Assembly: GCA_034440575.1 (NCBI GenBank)
Contig: JAOTOL010001604.1
Location: 1,346,001 to 1,410,000 of the forward strand
Source: Imbricaverruca yamaguchii
Lineage: Eukaryota; Arthropoda; Thecostraca; Neoverrucidae
Direction: 5' to 3'
DNA length: 64,000 nucleotides
A program made the position numbers and the translations under genes. The notes below the pieces were generated by a model. The model did not search any database, had not been told where the DNA came from, and saw nothing but the letters and a program-made list of their open reading frames with translations. Positions 46,729-57,625 of the stretch are shown here, piece by piece (the stretch's first letter is position 1; each line of letters starts with the position of its first letter).

Positions 46729-48235
46729 CTGCAGCCAGTACACGTGCCACATCGACTGTGTCTGCAGCCAGTACACGTGCCACATCGACTGTGCCTGCAG
46801 CCAGTGCACGTGCCACATCGACTGTGTCTGCAGCCAGTACACGTGCCACATCGACTGTGTCGTGCACATCGACTGTGCTGCAGCCAGTACGTGCCACATC
46901 GACTGTGGCCATGACGTGATGACTGTGCTGCAGCCAGTGTACGTGCCACATCGACTGCGTCTGCAGCCAGTACACGTGCCACATCGACTGTGCCTGCAGC
47001 CAGTGTACGTGCCACATCGACTGTGTCTGCAGCCAGTACACGTGCCACATCGACTGTGCCTGCAGCCAGTACACGTGCCACATCGACTGTGCCTGCAGCC
47101 AGTACACGTGCCACATCGACTGTGTCTGCAGCCAGTGCACGTGCCACATCGACTGTACCTGCAGCCAGCGTGCGCGCCACATCGACTGTGTCTGCAGCCA
47201 GTACACGTGCCACATCGACTGTGTCTGCAGCCAGTGCACGTGCCACATCGACTGTGTCTGCAGCCAGTGCACGTGCCACATCGACTGTACCTGCAGCCAG
47301 TACACGTGCCACATCGACTGTGCCTGCAGCCAGTACACGTGCCACATCGACTGTGTCTGCAGCCAGTACACGTGCCACATCGACTGTGTCTGCAGCCAGT
47401 ACACGTGCCACATCGACTGTGTCTGCAGCCAGTACACGTGCCACATCGACTGTGTTGCAGCCAGTGCACGTGCAATCAGGTAACGTGCCACATCGACTGT
47501 GCCTGCAGCCAGTACACGTGCCACATCGACTGTGCCTGCAGCCAGTACACGTGCCACATCGTGCAGCCAGTACACGTGCCACATCGACTGTGCCTGCAGC
47601 CAGTACACGTGCCACATCGACTGTGTCTGCAGCCAGTACACGTGCCACATCGACTGTGTCTGCAGCCAGTGCACGTGCCACATCGACTGTGTCTGCAGCC
47701 AGTACACGTGCCACATCGACTGTGTATGCAGCCAGTGCACGTGCCACATCGACTGCGTCTGCAGCCAGTACACGTGCCACATCGACTGTGCCTGTAGCCA
47801 GTACACGTGCCACATCGACTGTGTATGCAGCCAGTACACGTGTCACATCGACTGTGTATGCAGCCAGTGCACGTGCCACATCGACTGCGTCTGCAGCCAG
47901 TGCACGTGCCACATCGACTGTGTCTGCAGCCAGTGTACGTGCCACATCGACTTGTTGCAGCCAGTACACGTGCCACATCGACTGTGTCTGCAGCCAGTGC
48001 ACGTGCCACATCGACTGTGTGCAGCAGTACGTGCCACATCGACTGTGTCGCAGCCAGTACACGTGCCACATCGACTGTGTGCAGCAGTGCGTGCCACATC
48101 GACTGCTGCAGCCAGTACACGTGCCACATCGACTGTGCCTGCAGCCAGTACGTGCCAATCGACTGTGCCTCATCACGTGCCACATCGACTGTGTCTGCAG
48201 CCAGTACACGTGCCACATCGACTGCGGCTGTAGCA
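46729..48235 (-). repeat. 33-bp minisatellite, ~45 copies, each with acceptor-like ctggctgcag
   Basis: The minus-strand unit GCACAGTCGATGTGGCACGT + GTACTGGCTGCAG matches the junction tactggctgcag|GCACAGTCG of the exon at 46728. The unit is open in that frame (AQSMWHVYWLQ), so earlier acceptors would add 11 residues each. Indels are frequent in 47.95-48.18 kb and rare elsewhere. Confidence 0.94.
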
Positions 48236-48677
48236 ATAATCTTTATACAACTTCAGCTATATTTAGAGTAATTTACAAGATGTTGGTGGAACAGTCGGCG
48301 CCCCACGAACCTTAGCAGCCCCTATAAGATTGTTGTGGAGGTTATAGCATTGGTAAGGGTCAGAAATGCCAGTTTGTATGTGTTAACAGGGGGCAACGGC
48401 CCCCTCAATCATTGGCTCGGCCCTCTTAGTCATTGATTTTCCCCTTCCTACATGAGGCTGAAGCTTAATCATCGGGCATATGGGTGTAGACTAGATACAG
48501 ACGGTTTTCTGGGCAGCTTCGGCGATGAAAAATTTGGCCTCCTCAATCAACCTCATCAATGAACTCCATCAATCAACATGGGAGGCATGTCAATTCAGTG
48601 TTCAGAAAGTGGCATATTCCACCCTATTTCAAGAATAATTGTCACTGATATGTGCCATGCTTTTTTCTCTACGCTAC
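48236..48677. other. Intron before exon 48678-48800
   Basis: Unique-looking sequence with no supported gene or recognised repeat. Confidence 0.4.
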
Positions 48678-48800
48678 CTTCAGCGCGGCGGACATTTTCC
48701 GTTGGCGCAGTACCAGCTGTTCGCGGTACGCTTCCATTTGGGCCTGCAGCTCGGCGCGGTCGGCGCCGTTGAGAACGTCCGCTGTCGTGTGGGTCCAGCC
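48678..48800 (-). CDS. Minus-strand gene, heptad-rich exon
   Basis: A 123-bp exon of 41 codons, phase 0 at both ends, from acceptor gtgaccggcag to donor GCTGAAG|GTAGCG. GWTHTTADVLNGADRAELQ is followed by a predicted coiled-coil helix (AQMEAYREQLVLRQRKMSAA). The first 57 bases are reproduced upstream in two more copies by the 85-bp repeat, where they end CTGCAG|GTCACT and would form in-frame 19-codon pseudo-exons. Product unrecognised; the helix suggests dimerisation. Confidence 0.65.
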
Positions 48801-48999
48801 CTGCCGGTCACGTGACAGTGACAGTGACCTGCAGCTCGGCACGGTCGGCGCCGTTGAGAACGTCCGCTGTCGTGTGGATCCAGCCCTGCCGGTCACGTGA
48901 CAGTGACAGTGACCTGCAGCTCGGCGCGGTCGGCGCCGTTGAGAACGTCCGCTGTCGTGTGGATCCAGCCCTGCCGGTCACGTGACAGTGACGTCACTG
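48744..48999 (-). repeat. 85-bp tandem repeat duplicating the 5' part of an exon
   Basis: CTGCAGCTCGGC starts at 48744, 48829 and 48914. Each unit contains an acceptor, 57 coding bases and a GTCACTGTCAC spacer. Copies differ at only a few bases (GGGTCC versus GGATCC). Confidence 0.92.
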
Positions 49000-49172
49000 T
49001 ACAGCGATCGTGTCGACCGTCTTTGTCACTGACAAACGAGCTTACACTCGCCCGCACTGGTACGGTGTCTACCTCTCGATAAGCCATGTGCGCGTGGGAC
49101 ACACCGGGACACACTGTACGGACACGTTGCACGTGTCGTGGCACATTGAGCACCCGCGCTTACCGTTACTTG

Positions 49173-49371
49173 GGGCGGGGATGGCCGAGTGGTGAAGGTG
49201 TCGGGCTATGGGTACCAAAGGTCCCGGGTTCGACTCTAGCGCCACTCAGGACATTTCCCAATCCCGCGGCCCACCGGCGAAACAGTGTGGGCGGCGCCAT
49301 TAGCCGTGAATGTGCATAAAGTGTGTCGTGAACCAACCAATAAACAAACAAACAAACAAACAAACAAACAA
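49173..49371 (+). mobile_element. tRNA-derived SINE with 15-bp target-site duplication
   Basis: A 199-bp element flanked by perfect GCTTACCGTTACTTG copies at 49158-49172 and 49372-49386. The head resembles a tRNA-Ser/Leu: A box ATGGCCGAGTGG, B box GGTTCGACTC. The body includes GTGGGCGGCGCCATTAGCCG and the tail is (AAAC)n. Intact boxes and a perfect duplication indicate a recent pol III-transcribed insertion. Relatives lie on the minus strand at 55125-55313 and 62245-62374. Confidence 0.95.
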
Positions 49372-49386
49372 GCTTACCGTTACTTG

Positions 49387-49790
49387 CTCGGTAGGCTGTA
49401 GCCAGCAGTCAGCTCTGTCAGTGGACGAGAGTACACCCACTCACGGTTATTCCTACCGTCAACGGAAGGTCCACACAGATTGCGCTTCAAAACCGAAACT
49501 AAGGCAGAATTATGGGTGTTTTGCGGTGCCCACCTACTGGTCACGCGTATGTTGCTCGCTTTAAATGCATGCCTGCAGAATGTCCGCCACAGGGGGAGGA
49601 GATGGAGGTGTCCCTCTCCACAAATCTGCAGTGAAGGAGGGAACGACTAGGGGACCTTCGGTGGACAGCAATGTCCAATTTTCTTCAGTTCTTATTGGTG
49701 CAACATGTCTTGGAAGTGTCTCAGATACAGTGTGCCGCACGGCGTGTTGTGAAAAGCGTGATGTGCTTCTTATGGCCGTGTTTAGGTCTA
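49387..49790. other. Intron between SINE and palindromic minisatellite
   Basis: No gene or repeat recognised. Confidence 0.35.
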
Positions 49791-49791
49791 G

Positions 49792-50045
49792 CTGACGGCG
49801 CTGCTGGCCGTCAGCTGACGGCGCTGCTGGCCGCCAGCTGACGGAGCTGCTGGCCGTCAGCTGACGGCGCTGCTGGCCGTCAGCTGACGGCGCTGTGCTG
49901 GCCGTCAGCTGACGGCGCTGTGCTGGCCGTCAGCTGACGGCGCTGTGCTGGCCGTCAGCTGACGGCGCTGCTGGCCGTCAGCTGACGGCGCTGTGCTGGC
50001 CGTCAGCTGACGGCGCTCCTGGCCGCCAGCTGACGGAGCTGCTGG
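49792..50045. repeat. 22-25-bp palindromic minisatellite
   Basis: About eleven units built on the perfect 16-bp palindrome GCCGTCAGCTGACGGC plus a GCTGCTG or GCTGTGCTG spacer. The array can fold into many short hairpins. A few units carry CGCCAGCTGACGGAG. Confidence 0.92.
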
Positions 50046-50640
50046 CTGTCGGAAAGTTTGACTGAGCCAATTGGCCGATACGAGGCAGGATGGCGGCCCA
50101 TAAACGCTTTCGCCGTATGATCGGTCAAAACTTGCCAACAGTATAGATTCATACGCGCGGTATGCTTTCTATGGGTCCAATTTTTATGTCCCGAAATGTT
50201 TGTTCTTGTTTGTGTGTTTTTTTAAGGCCCAATATAAAGTATATGCTCGAATTTTCTCAAGAGGATCCGGGTTAACTGCACTGACCCAGAATAACATTCT
50301 GCGCTCCATTGAATTCTCATTCCATTCCTAGAGATCCTGGGTAGGTCGGGTTTTGCTCAGATTATGTTTCCTTAGATTTGGTTCAGCGGCCAAAGCTATG
50401 CTTTCAGCACTTACCTACTTCACAAGTTCACAAGATATAAACCAATACTTAAAATGCACGTAGTAGGAGCCGATCAGAAATATCGATGGGGATGAGGCTT
50501 TACTCTTCAGGGCACGCCAGGTTTCTCCCGTGTGTGTGCGTGTGTGTGTGCAGAGATTAGGTAAACGATGTCCGTTCCTCCAGCAACTTGAAACCTCTGG
50601 CGGAGACCCTACATGCCGGTTCAAAACTGTGTAAGCTCAC

Positions 50641-50874
50641 CCCACAATTCCTGTTCCTTTGCTTGCTTTGCAGCAGCTCCTTGGTCTGCAGCACCTCCTC
50701 CAGCAGGCGCTGTCGGCTGTCGGGAGACTCTGACGCCATGCCCTCCACTTCGGTGTCGGACTCCACCTCCAGGTTGAGACCCTCCAGGCTCAGTCCGTGT
50801 GGTTCGGTCCCCGTCCGCAGTGTGGCGCCCCAGTCGCCACCGTCGGCCTGGTAAAACGACGCGACAAGTTCTCC
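50641..50874 (-). CDS. Minus-strand gene, acidic N-terminal exon
   Basis: A 234-bp exon of 78 codons, phase 0 at both ends. The acceptor is ccggccatcccag (from 50875) and the donor TTGTGGG|GTGAGC. GELVASFYQADGGDWGATLR is followed by an acidic segment (EVESDTEVEGMASESPDSRQ) and a helix (RLLEEVLQTKELLQSKQRNR) that could start the coiled coil continued in the next two exons. No named family. This exon is not flanked by an obvious splice-site minisatellite, unlike its neighbours. Confidence 0.68.
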
Positions 50875-51339
50875 CTGGGATGGCCGGAACCAAGTCATGC
50901 CGCGATGTGGGCGTTTGAGGGCGTCATCACACATAGGTTGTGATCGCATGAGACAAACGGTCGCACCGAGTTTCCAACACGCTACGGAACGGTGAGAAAG
51001 GCGAACTATACACGGTGTAATCGGGAATCTATGAAGGCTCTGAAGATGTCTAGAGCCTGTATAAAGACGGAACAGTCAAAATGTCGTTCAGAAGGATCGC
51101 AATCCAGTCCGCAATCATCCGCATTAAAAAAATGCAATAAAATCATCAATCGTCAGGATTGAAAGGTATTACAATCCAATCCGCAATCAGTCTTGGATTC
51201 ATTGTCTCGGGATACTTAACTTCAACTGAATCTTTAAACCGTCCAGAGTAGGAAGATAAGGTTGTCTTCCTACTCTGGACAAATCGACTAAGGGATCCGG
51301 AATCCGGGATAAATCGACCATGCAAAGGGGTAATTGTCT

Positions 51340-51730
51340 ACCCTCATGCCTCAGATTTTGAGAAAAATTGGAGCGTGGGACCATCTTCTGTCATGAATCC
51401 ACCCGAGCAAATTTTACTCCCATCAGGTCAACGGTTCAGGAGTTATAGCCTCGGAAATTTCTGGAAGGTCACCATAAGGTTATGTTCGGTGGCGGATAAG
51501 TAATTTAATTATCAGTCAAAGTATAAATATCCTGACATGTTTGAACTCGCAATGATTCAAGGAATCGAATTCTGGCAATATCTGATATGCGATGAATAAT
51601 AAGAGCTACCCCATGACGTCAGGTCGCGTGACCTCCGGTGACCTCAATGCCCGGGAAATATTTTTATTTTGTTTTATTGGCAGAATGGAAGAGCCATGTT
51701 TTGGCCTGATATATAGCAAACAAATTAGGA
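51340..51730 (+). repeat. Dispersed repeat, copy 1
   Basis: This shares with 51950-52330, 52355-52495 and (inverted) 55495-55915 the blocks ATCAGGTCAACGGTTCAGGAG, ATAGCCTCGG, TTTCTGGA(A/C)GGTCAC, TTTGAACTCGCAA and a GTGACCTC(A/G)ATGCCC end. There is no coding capacity, and no terminal structure is evident. Confidence 0.8.
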
Positions 51731-51949
51731 CATTTTTACTATAAATCCTCATTTGGAGGTCGCAAACTTCAGCATATTCGAAGTGTTTCGAGGATTGAGT
51801 TACTGACTCGGGCGTCCCTCCGTCCAATATCGAGATGCAGCTTGATAACACCTACCATCCCGTTCTCTGGCATTGTGTGGATGATGGACGGAATTATAAA
51901 GTAGTAACGCACAAAGATGTACAATATTCATATATGTGACGCAAGATAA

Positions 51950-52330
51950 CGGGGAATTATATGACAAGAGTGATCGTCCATCTTCATGTCTCAGCATTTG
52001 AGCAAATGGTTGATGCATAGGGTTATCCTATATCATGAGCTCTTCTGCTATAATTTTATTTCGATCAGGTCAACGGTTCAGGAGTCATAGCCTCGGGTAT
52101 TTCTGGACGGTCACGCTGCAAAGTTGCGCCCGGTGGCCGATAACTATGTCAAATATCATTCCAAATATAAATGTCCCGACATTTTTGAACTCGCAAAGTT
52201 TCCAGGAATCCAATCCCGGTAGTATTTTTATATGTAATACATGATTGAAAAGTCATCCCATGACTTCATGTCACGTGACATCCTGTGACCTCGATGCCCA
52301 CGAAAATTTACTTTTTAAGATTGACACCAT
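51950..52330 (+). repeat. Dispersed repeat, copy 2
   Basis: Same blocks and order as 51340-51730, diverged by substitutions and small indels. Confidence 0.8.
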
Positions 52331-52354
52331 GGAAGGACCATCTTTTTCCTTGAT

Positions 52355-52495
52355 ATTTTTAAGGTCACGCTGCAAAGTTGCGCCAGGTTACCGATAACTA
52401 TGTCAAATATCATTCAAAATATAAATGTCCGGACATTTTTGAACTCGCAAAGTTTCAAGGAATCCAATTCCGGTAATATGTTTATATCTAATAAG
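52355..52495 (+). repeat. Dispersed repeat, partial copy 3
   Basis: Covers AAGGTCACGCTGCAAAGTTG to the CAATTCCGGTAATAT-like part and is nearly identical to part of copy 2, so it probably arose from it by local duplication. Confidence 0.75.
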
Positions 52496-52499
52496 TGAT

Positions 52500-53700
52500 A
52501 AGTGTCCACCGGCATGCCGGTAAAGGCCCTGGGTCGTCAAAGAGGGCCCCTGAAATGACAGAGGGGCCTAAGTTTCCGCAGGGGATCTCGGGCCGTCAGG
52601 AAGGGCCATTGGGCCGACGGAAGTTGCCTACGCTGTTGAAAGAGAGCCTCCGTCCTGACAGGGAAGGCCCTGAGTCGCTAAAGAGGTCCCCTGCGTGGAT
52701 GAAGAGGACCCATAGCCGTTGGGACCCGGGCCGTTGGGAAGAGCCCAGACAATGCATGTGGGCCGATGAGGGCCGGAACCGCACAAGGGCCCCACGCACG
52801 ACAGAGGAGGACCAAGCTTTTGAAGAAGAGATTTCGACCGGACCGAGAGAGAGAGCTAAACCTTGAAAGATGATCTCTGAGCTGACGGATGGGGGCCCAG
52901 GCCGGACGTGCTGAGCCGCTGGGTCGGCTTTGGTCCACGCTGATGGAGAGGGTCTCAGAGCTGACAGCGGGTCTCAGGCCGATAAAGAGGCCCCGAACTT
53001 CGGAGACGATCCGAGCTGAAGTAGAGGGCTCCCGGTACTACGTAAAGGGCTCCTAAGCCCCGTGGTTCGGGCTGCTACGCAGTAGTGGTGTTTCAAAGGG
53101 GTGAAGAAGTACCCACTCCCTGTCGAGTCTAATGGAGCCCTCCATGCGACGGCCCCGACAGGCAGAAATATAACCGAAGAAATGCTTAAGTACATTAAAA
53201 AGCTTGCGAGGAAAGTGCTCTTGACACGCCAAGAGGCTAGCAAGGGCCGTGAAGACAAGAGAGGACCCGCCTGAGAGCCGGAGTGCCCATACCAGCTGGA
53301 AAGAGCAGCCTCAGCTGGAATTGACCCCCAACGGCTGCAGAATATACTGTGAGGACACGTGAGGGTGCGGGAAGGCTGAGGCACTCTTTGTGTCTGAAAG
53401 GGCATCTGAGGGATCAACAGGACACATGCGAGCTGAAGAGGACTAGTGAGGGTCAATCTCAGATATGAAATTCCCCGAGATGGGAGCTAGACAGGACTAT
53501 CGGGAATTGTGATGGGCCCCTACAAGCAAGAAAGGGCCTTGAGTGGTGCATAGGATCTCCTGAGAGTCGGAGAGGACTGAACTGGGATTCTTCGGGTGTT
53601 GAGAACGGCCCCTAATGGATGAACAGGGCCATCCGAGGGAAAAAGCTCCCTGTCGGCCGTAAATTGAGGTGAGAAATACCGAGGGTCAGCGTCAGAGCTA
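52500..53700. repeat. Degenerate GGCCC-rich short tandem repeats
   Basis: An irregular ~20-45-bp motif of the kind AGGGCCCCTGAG(A)GCTGAAG recurs through the region and resumes after the CR1 insertion (54088-54620). It is too diverged for a fixed period. The 123-codon frame at 52495-52866 is judged incidental. Confidence 0.6.
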
Positions 53701-53704
53701 GAAT

Positions 53705-54087
53705 GCTCTTAAAGACATAAATACATGAAAGGTTAGTGCAACTATGAGCCACAAGGGCCCTTCTTGGTTGCACTCTGTACACTGAACCAGTTGCCCACCA
53801 AATCTGTCAATCTGCCCTCCCATGTAATACTGAAAAGCAAGCCCTCTATTCTTATAATGATTGTCTATGTTGTTTTTAAAGATGTTCAATGTGCTGCTAC
53901 TGACAATGTTTTCTGGCAGCTGGTTCCAGTGTTCTACTACCCCGTTGGTGAAGAAAGTCTGCCTTAACCTTGTTCTGCTGTGGTTAACTTCAATTTTGAA
54001 TATATGACCTCTAATTACATCATTTCTGTTAACTTCAAACATTTCCCAAGATATCCCATCTCCAGACCATGGACAAATTTAAAGACC
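53705..54087 (-). mobile_element. 5'-truncated CR1 copy inside GC-rich repeats
   Basis: About 380 bp of the CR1 3' end (minus strand), with the ORF2 C-terminal remnant (FKIEVNHSRTRLRQTFFTN), the 3' UTR and octamer variants. It interrupts the surrounding degenerate repeat, so it is younger than that repeat. Confidence 0.88.
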
Positions 54088-54620
54088 CTGAAACCACGAG
54101 AACTGCCGATAACTAGGACGGGTCCCTGGCAGCATGAGAAGGCCTTTGAGGGCGAGTAGAGTTCCCTGAGAGCTAAGAAGAGTCCCTAGGTCAATGACTG
54201 TGAGGAATAATTAGGGGCAATGTTAGCACTAAAAAGCCCTTGAAGCTAGAAGACTGCCAAGGACACGGAATGGCCCTTACAGCTATAGAGGTCCCCTGAC
54301 GATTGAAAATGGTCCCTGAGCGCTAAAAGGGACTGGACTGGGATGCCCAAGAGGCTTGGAAAATTGCCAATAAGCCGAACAGGGCCACCTGAGATCTAAA
54401 GATTCCCTAAGGGTTGTGAGGTTGTGAGAGCCCGATTCCCCGATCGTTGTGAGGAATGCTGAGAGCCCATTCCAGAGCTATAATGTCATTGTCAGCTCTA
54501 AAAACTTGAGGAATAGAGATGTCCCGTTAGAGCTAGAGCGGACCGGGCTGTGATGCTTCTGAGGCTTGGGAGGAACACTGGGGGATAAACAGTCACCTAA
54601 GAGCCAAGGGGGAGTTCCGA

Positions 54621-55124
54621 GAGCTGGCGATGTTTGCGATACATTGTGAGGTCTGTCTCAGAGCTGCTTTGTCACGAAGGAAGAGGTGGAGAAGGTCACT
54701 GCGAGCATCGCAGATAGCTTTACGAAAGCTCTCGCCGTCAAGGGAACACACAAATTTAACAAGTTCTCGTCTGCTGATGTTACGACTGTTTTGGTACATG
54801 TATTGTCGAACGGCGAGGGACGTGTCGTAAAAGTGTCACGATAGGTGGCCAAATACAAGCTAGACACGAGACAGAAATAATTTATGCACATATGAAACGT
54901 GGTTTGTTACCGCAGCTACTTGCATATTTATGTGTTGATCTGTCTTTGGGCATATAACAAAACCATTGGATCATTTCCATGCTCTCAAATACGCAAACGG
55001 TACTTCGATGCACTTCTGACAAGGCATGGTTGTGACGTGATGTACCTCACTATTTTTTCAGTTGGATGCATCTTTGTTCTAAACATACAGTGGCTGAACC
55101 CGATAGCTCAATCTTCGTCAGTCA
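54621..55124. other. No supported gene
   Basis: Short frames on both strands around 54590-54890 show no recognisable motif. Confidence 0.3.
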
Positions 55125-55313
55125 ATTGTGTGGTTTTCGACGCACTTTATGCACGATTATGGCTAATGGCGCCGCCCACACTGTTTCGTCGGTAGGCCAC
55201 GGGAATTGGAAATGTTACGAGTGGTGATTGAGTGTGATTGAGTTAATTGAGTGGAACCCGTGACCTTTGGTGCCCAGAGTTCAACATCTTAACCACTCGG
55301 TCATCCCCGCTCC
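55125..55313 (-). mobile_element. tRNA-derived SINE, diverged copy
   Basis: The minus strand starts GGAGCGGGGATGACCGAGTGG (A box) and has GGTCACGGGTTCCACTC (B box, one mismatch). The body contains GTGGGCGGCGCCATTAGCC. It is older than the 49.2-kb copy; a ~15-bp expansion of TGAGTGTGATTGAGTT lies after the B box. Confidence 0.88.
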
Positions 55314-55494
55314 ATCCAAGAACGAGATCCCTTTGTTAACGAGCCCCTCCAACATATGCTAAAAGCACATTTATGTATACATACATATCATCAGCATGTA
55401 AATGTACATGCTGACGTGACACAACACGAAATGTCCAAGCTCACACATAACCTGTTCACTTCTCCGGGGCTTGAAATGTTGTAAAGTTTGCGCT

Positions 55495-55915
55495 CTTCAT
55501 ATAAGAATTGATAGAAGAAAAAAACGCGTATTTGCTATATATCAAGCCAAAACATGGTCTTTCTATTCATTAAAAAAACGAAAATTTAACGGACATCGAG
55601 GTCACCAGAGGTCACGTGACGTCAAGTCATCGGAAAATGCCTTCATTATTCCTCACATATTAGAAATATTGTCAGCATTAGAATCCTTGAATCTTTACGA
55701 GTTCAAAAATGTCTGAATATTTATATTTCGACCCATAATTCACTTAGTTATCGGTCACCGAACATAAACCTTGCATGGTGGCCTTCCAGAAATGCCAAAG
55801 GTTATAACTCCTGAACCGTTGACCTAATCGGAGTAAAATTTGCACGGGTGGATTCAGGGCATAAGATATCCTTGTACACTAATTTTGCTCAAGATCTGAG
55901 ACAAGAAGGTGCCGG
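55495..55915 (-). repeat. Dispersed repeat, inverted copy 4
   Basis: Minus-strand copy of the family at 51340 (GTCAACGGTTCAGGAGTTAT, then TTTCTGGAAGGCCACC, then TTTGAACTCGTAAAG). Confidence 0.78.
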
Positions 55916-56184
55916 GCCCTGGCCAATCTGTCCCACCTGGATTGGTTTGGTTCACTTTGATGCTTTTTGGTAGGCATACCAGATGTACCACCTGGTGGTA
56001 ATCATTTGTGTTCTCAGCATTTCCTATTGTTTAAATGACAGGTCACACGCAGACGGCTATAATCTTACGTTTCTAACTTGAAAATCGTTTCCAAGGACCT
56101 GGGGATGAACTCTACCTGGAAATTGATGACTTACTCATGGCACCAAACCTTCACTGACATGTCCACACTGATTAAAATGACGCC

Positions 56185-57412
56185 ACTACGTTCGCGATTT
56201 AATGAGCGACACGCTGTGTCGTGATGGCTTACTAGTGCATTCATTATTTTCACCAGTTAGCAGGTGAAAAGTTGTGGATTCATGGTTTACCGGTGCCTTC
56301 ACTATGTCCGTCATTTAACAGGTGACAAGACAAGTCTTGATAGCTTACTGGTGTATTTATAATGTTCGCCCTTTAATAGGTGAAAAGTTATGTGTTGTTA
56401 GTTTACCGGTGCCTTCATTATGTTCGCCATTTAACGGGTGACATGTTAACTTTTGATAGTTTACTGATGCCTTCATTGTGTTTGTTATTTAACCCGCACC
56501 GTCTTTCCGGTCAAATCCTCACACCCCGTCTCGGGGGGGGGGGGCAGTTGAAGACCCCCTCTAAAGTCCAAACTAAGCATTGCACGAAAACGAAATGGTG
56601 TTATCGGGAAGTGCTAGACGAGTAGGGTCTGGGTCCACCACCGAAAAAAATTTCCCCCAAAAGTGACGTCACCAGTGGGGCTAGATTTTCAGGACTTTTC
56701 ACGACTTACATTATGTGTTTGGCTCTGGGAAACTCATTTTGGAGGATATATGAAAAATTATTTGGAATGAGAAAAGGACAGCTAAGTCGACCAGGGCTTT
56801 AATTTTTTGGCCCTCCAAAAATAAAAATTGATTTTTTTTTTGAAATTTCAAAATTTTTAGTTTTCAAGTTTTCTTTAATTTTCCTTTTCCAATGGGTAGA
56901 ACAGACCGAGAAATGTTGTTGGAAATCAACTTGCCCCAATAAAATTGCCCATTTTAGCCAAAATTACCTATTTGAACTGCAATTTTGCAAATACGCAAAA
57001 TGTATATGTAGTCAAAAACGAAAAAAAGAATGAAGAATTCCCTCGTACGTTTTGTTGCATCCGTAAAGATAAGCAAACGCTGAAAGTCTCATTAAAATAC
57101 CTGTATCCGTTAAAGCGTGACGACTGGTTTAACTTTTTTTTTGGAGGTGACCTCACTTGACCTTGACAAACTCGTTGACCCTAGATGATCTGACATAAAA
57201 TTTTGACTCAGCATGTCAAATTGATGTGGGAAAAGGTATGCAAAATTTGGGTGCACTGCCGCGCGCCGTTCGTCCGCTATCCGCGAAAAACCGGAAGGGG
57301 CGGTTGAAGACCCCCCCCCCCGATACGGGACGGGTTAATAGGTGCAAAGCTATGTCCCGACGGTCGCTTTACTGGTGGTACCTTATTATGTTCGAGGCTT
57401 AACGGATGACAA
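56185..57412 (+). repeat. ~62-bp tandem repeat split by an inserted element
   Basis: Units with TTTACCGGTGCCTTCATTATGTTCGCCATTTAACGGGTGACA-like sequence run over 56185-56495 and resume at 57337-57412 (TTACTGGTGGTACCTTATTA, then TTCGAGGCTTAACGGATGAC). The ~840 bp between them is a separate element. Confidence 0.78.
56490..57337. mobile_element. Non-autonomous element with G/C-run inverted ends
   Basis: The left end has CCCCGTCTCGGGGGGGGG followed by a GTTGAAGACC block. The right end, inverted, reads AACCCGTCCCGTATCGGGGG followed by TCTTCAACCGCC. A related copy without a clear left end lies at 59850-60265, and a fragment at about 11095-11190. It is best explained as a non-autonomous DNA transposon that inserted into the 62-bp array. 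The internal region encodes nothing. Confidence 0.65.
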
Positions 57413-57413
57413 G

Positions 57414-57625
57414 CAATGGCGCAGCCAGGATTTTCTTAATGGGTTTTCTCCCGCCAAAAATAAAAGAGAGAACGCTGTCGGTTCGTAAAGCGCGCCGAAA
57501 ATGTGTGATGTTGCATGGTAAAAACCGCAAAATTTCCTGTTTGATCCAGTGTATTTTTCGTTGCAAAGGGGAGGAGGGATCTCGACTCCTCTCCCACTTA
57601 GCTGCGCCTCTGGTGATAAACCATG
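57414..57625. mobile_element. Short MITE-like element with GGCGCAGC inverted ends
   Basis: The left end TGGCGCAGCCAGGATTTT pairs imperfectly with the right end TTAGCTGCGCCTCTGG. Similar ends occur at 33487 and 63838. The class is uncertain; hAT-like is a guess from the end style. Confidence 0.4.

Noticed and set aside
46671..48315. Frames of 240-520 codons with Cys-rich repeats (CSQYTCHIDCV)
   Set aside because: Wrong-frame or opposite-strand readings of the 33-bp array. Only the minus frame joined to exon 46728 was kept as a possible extension.
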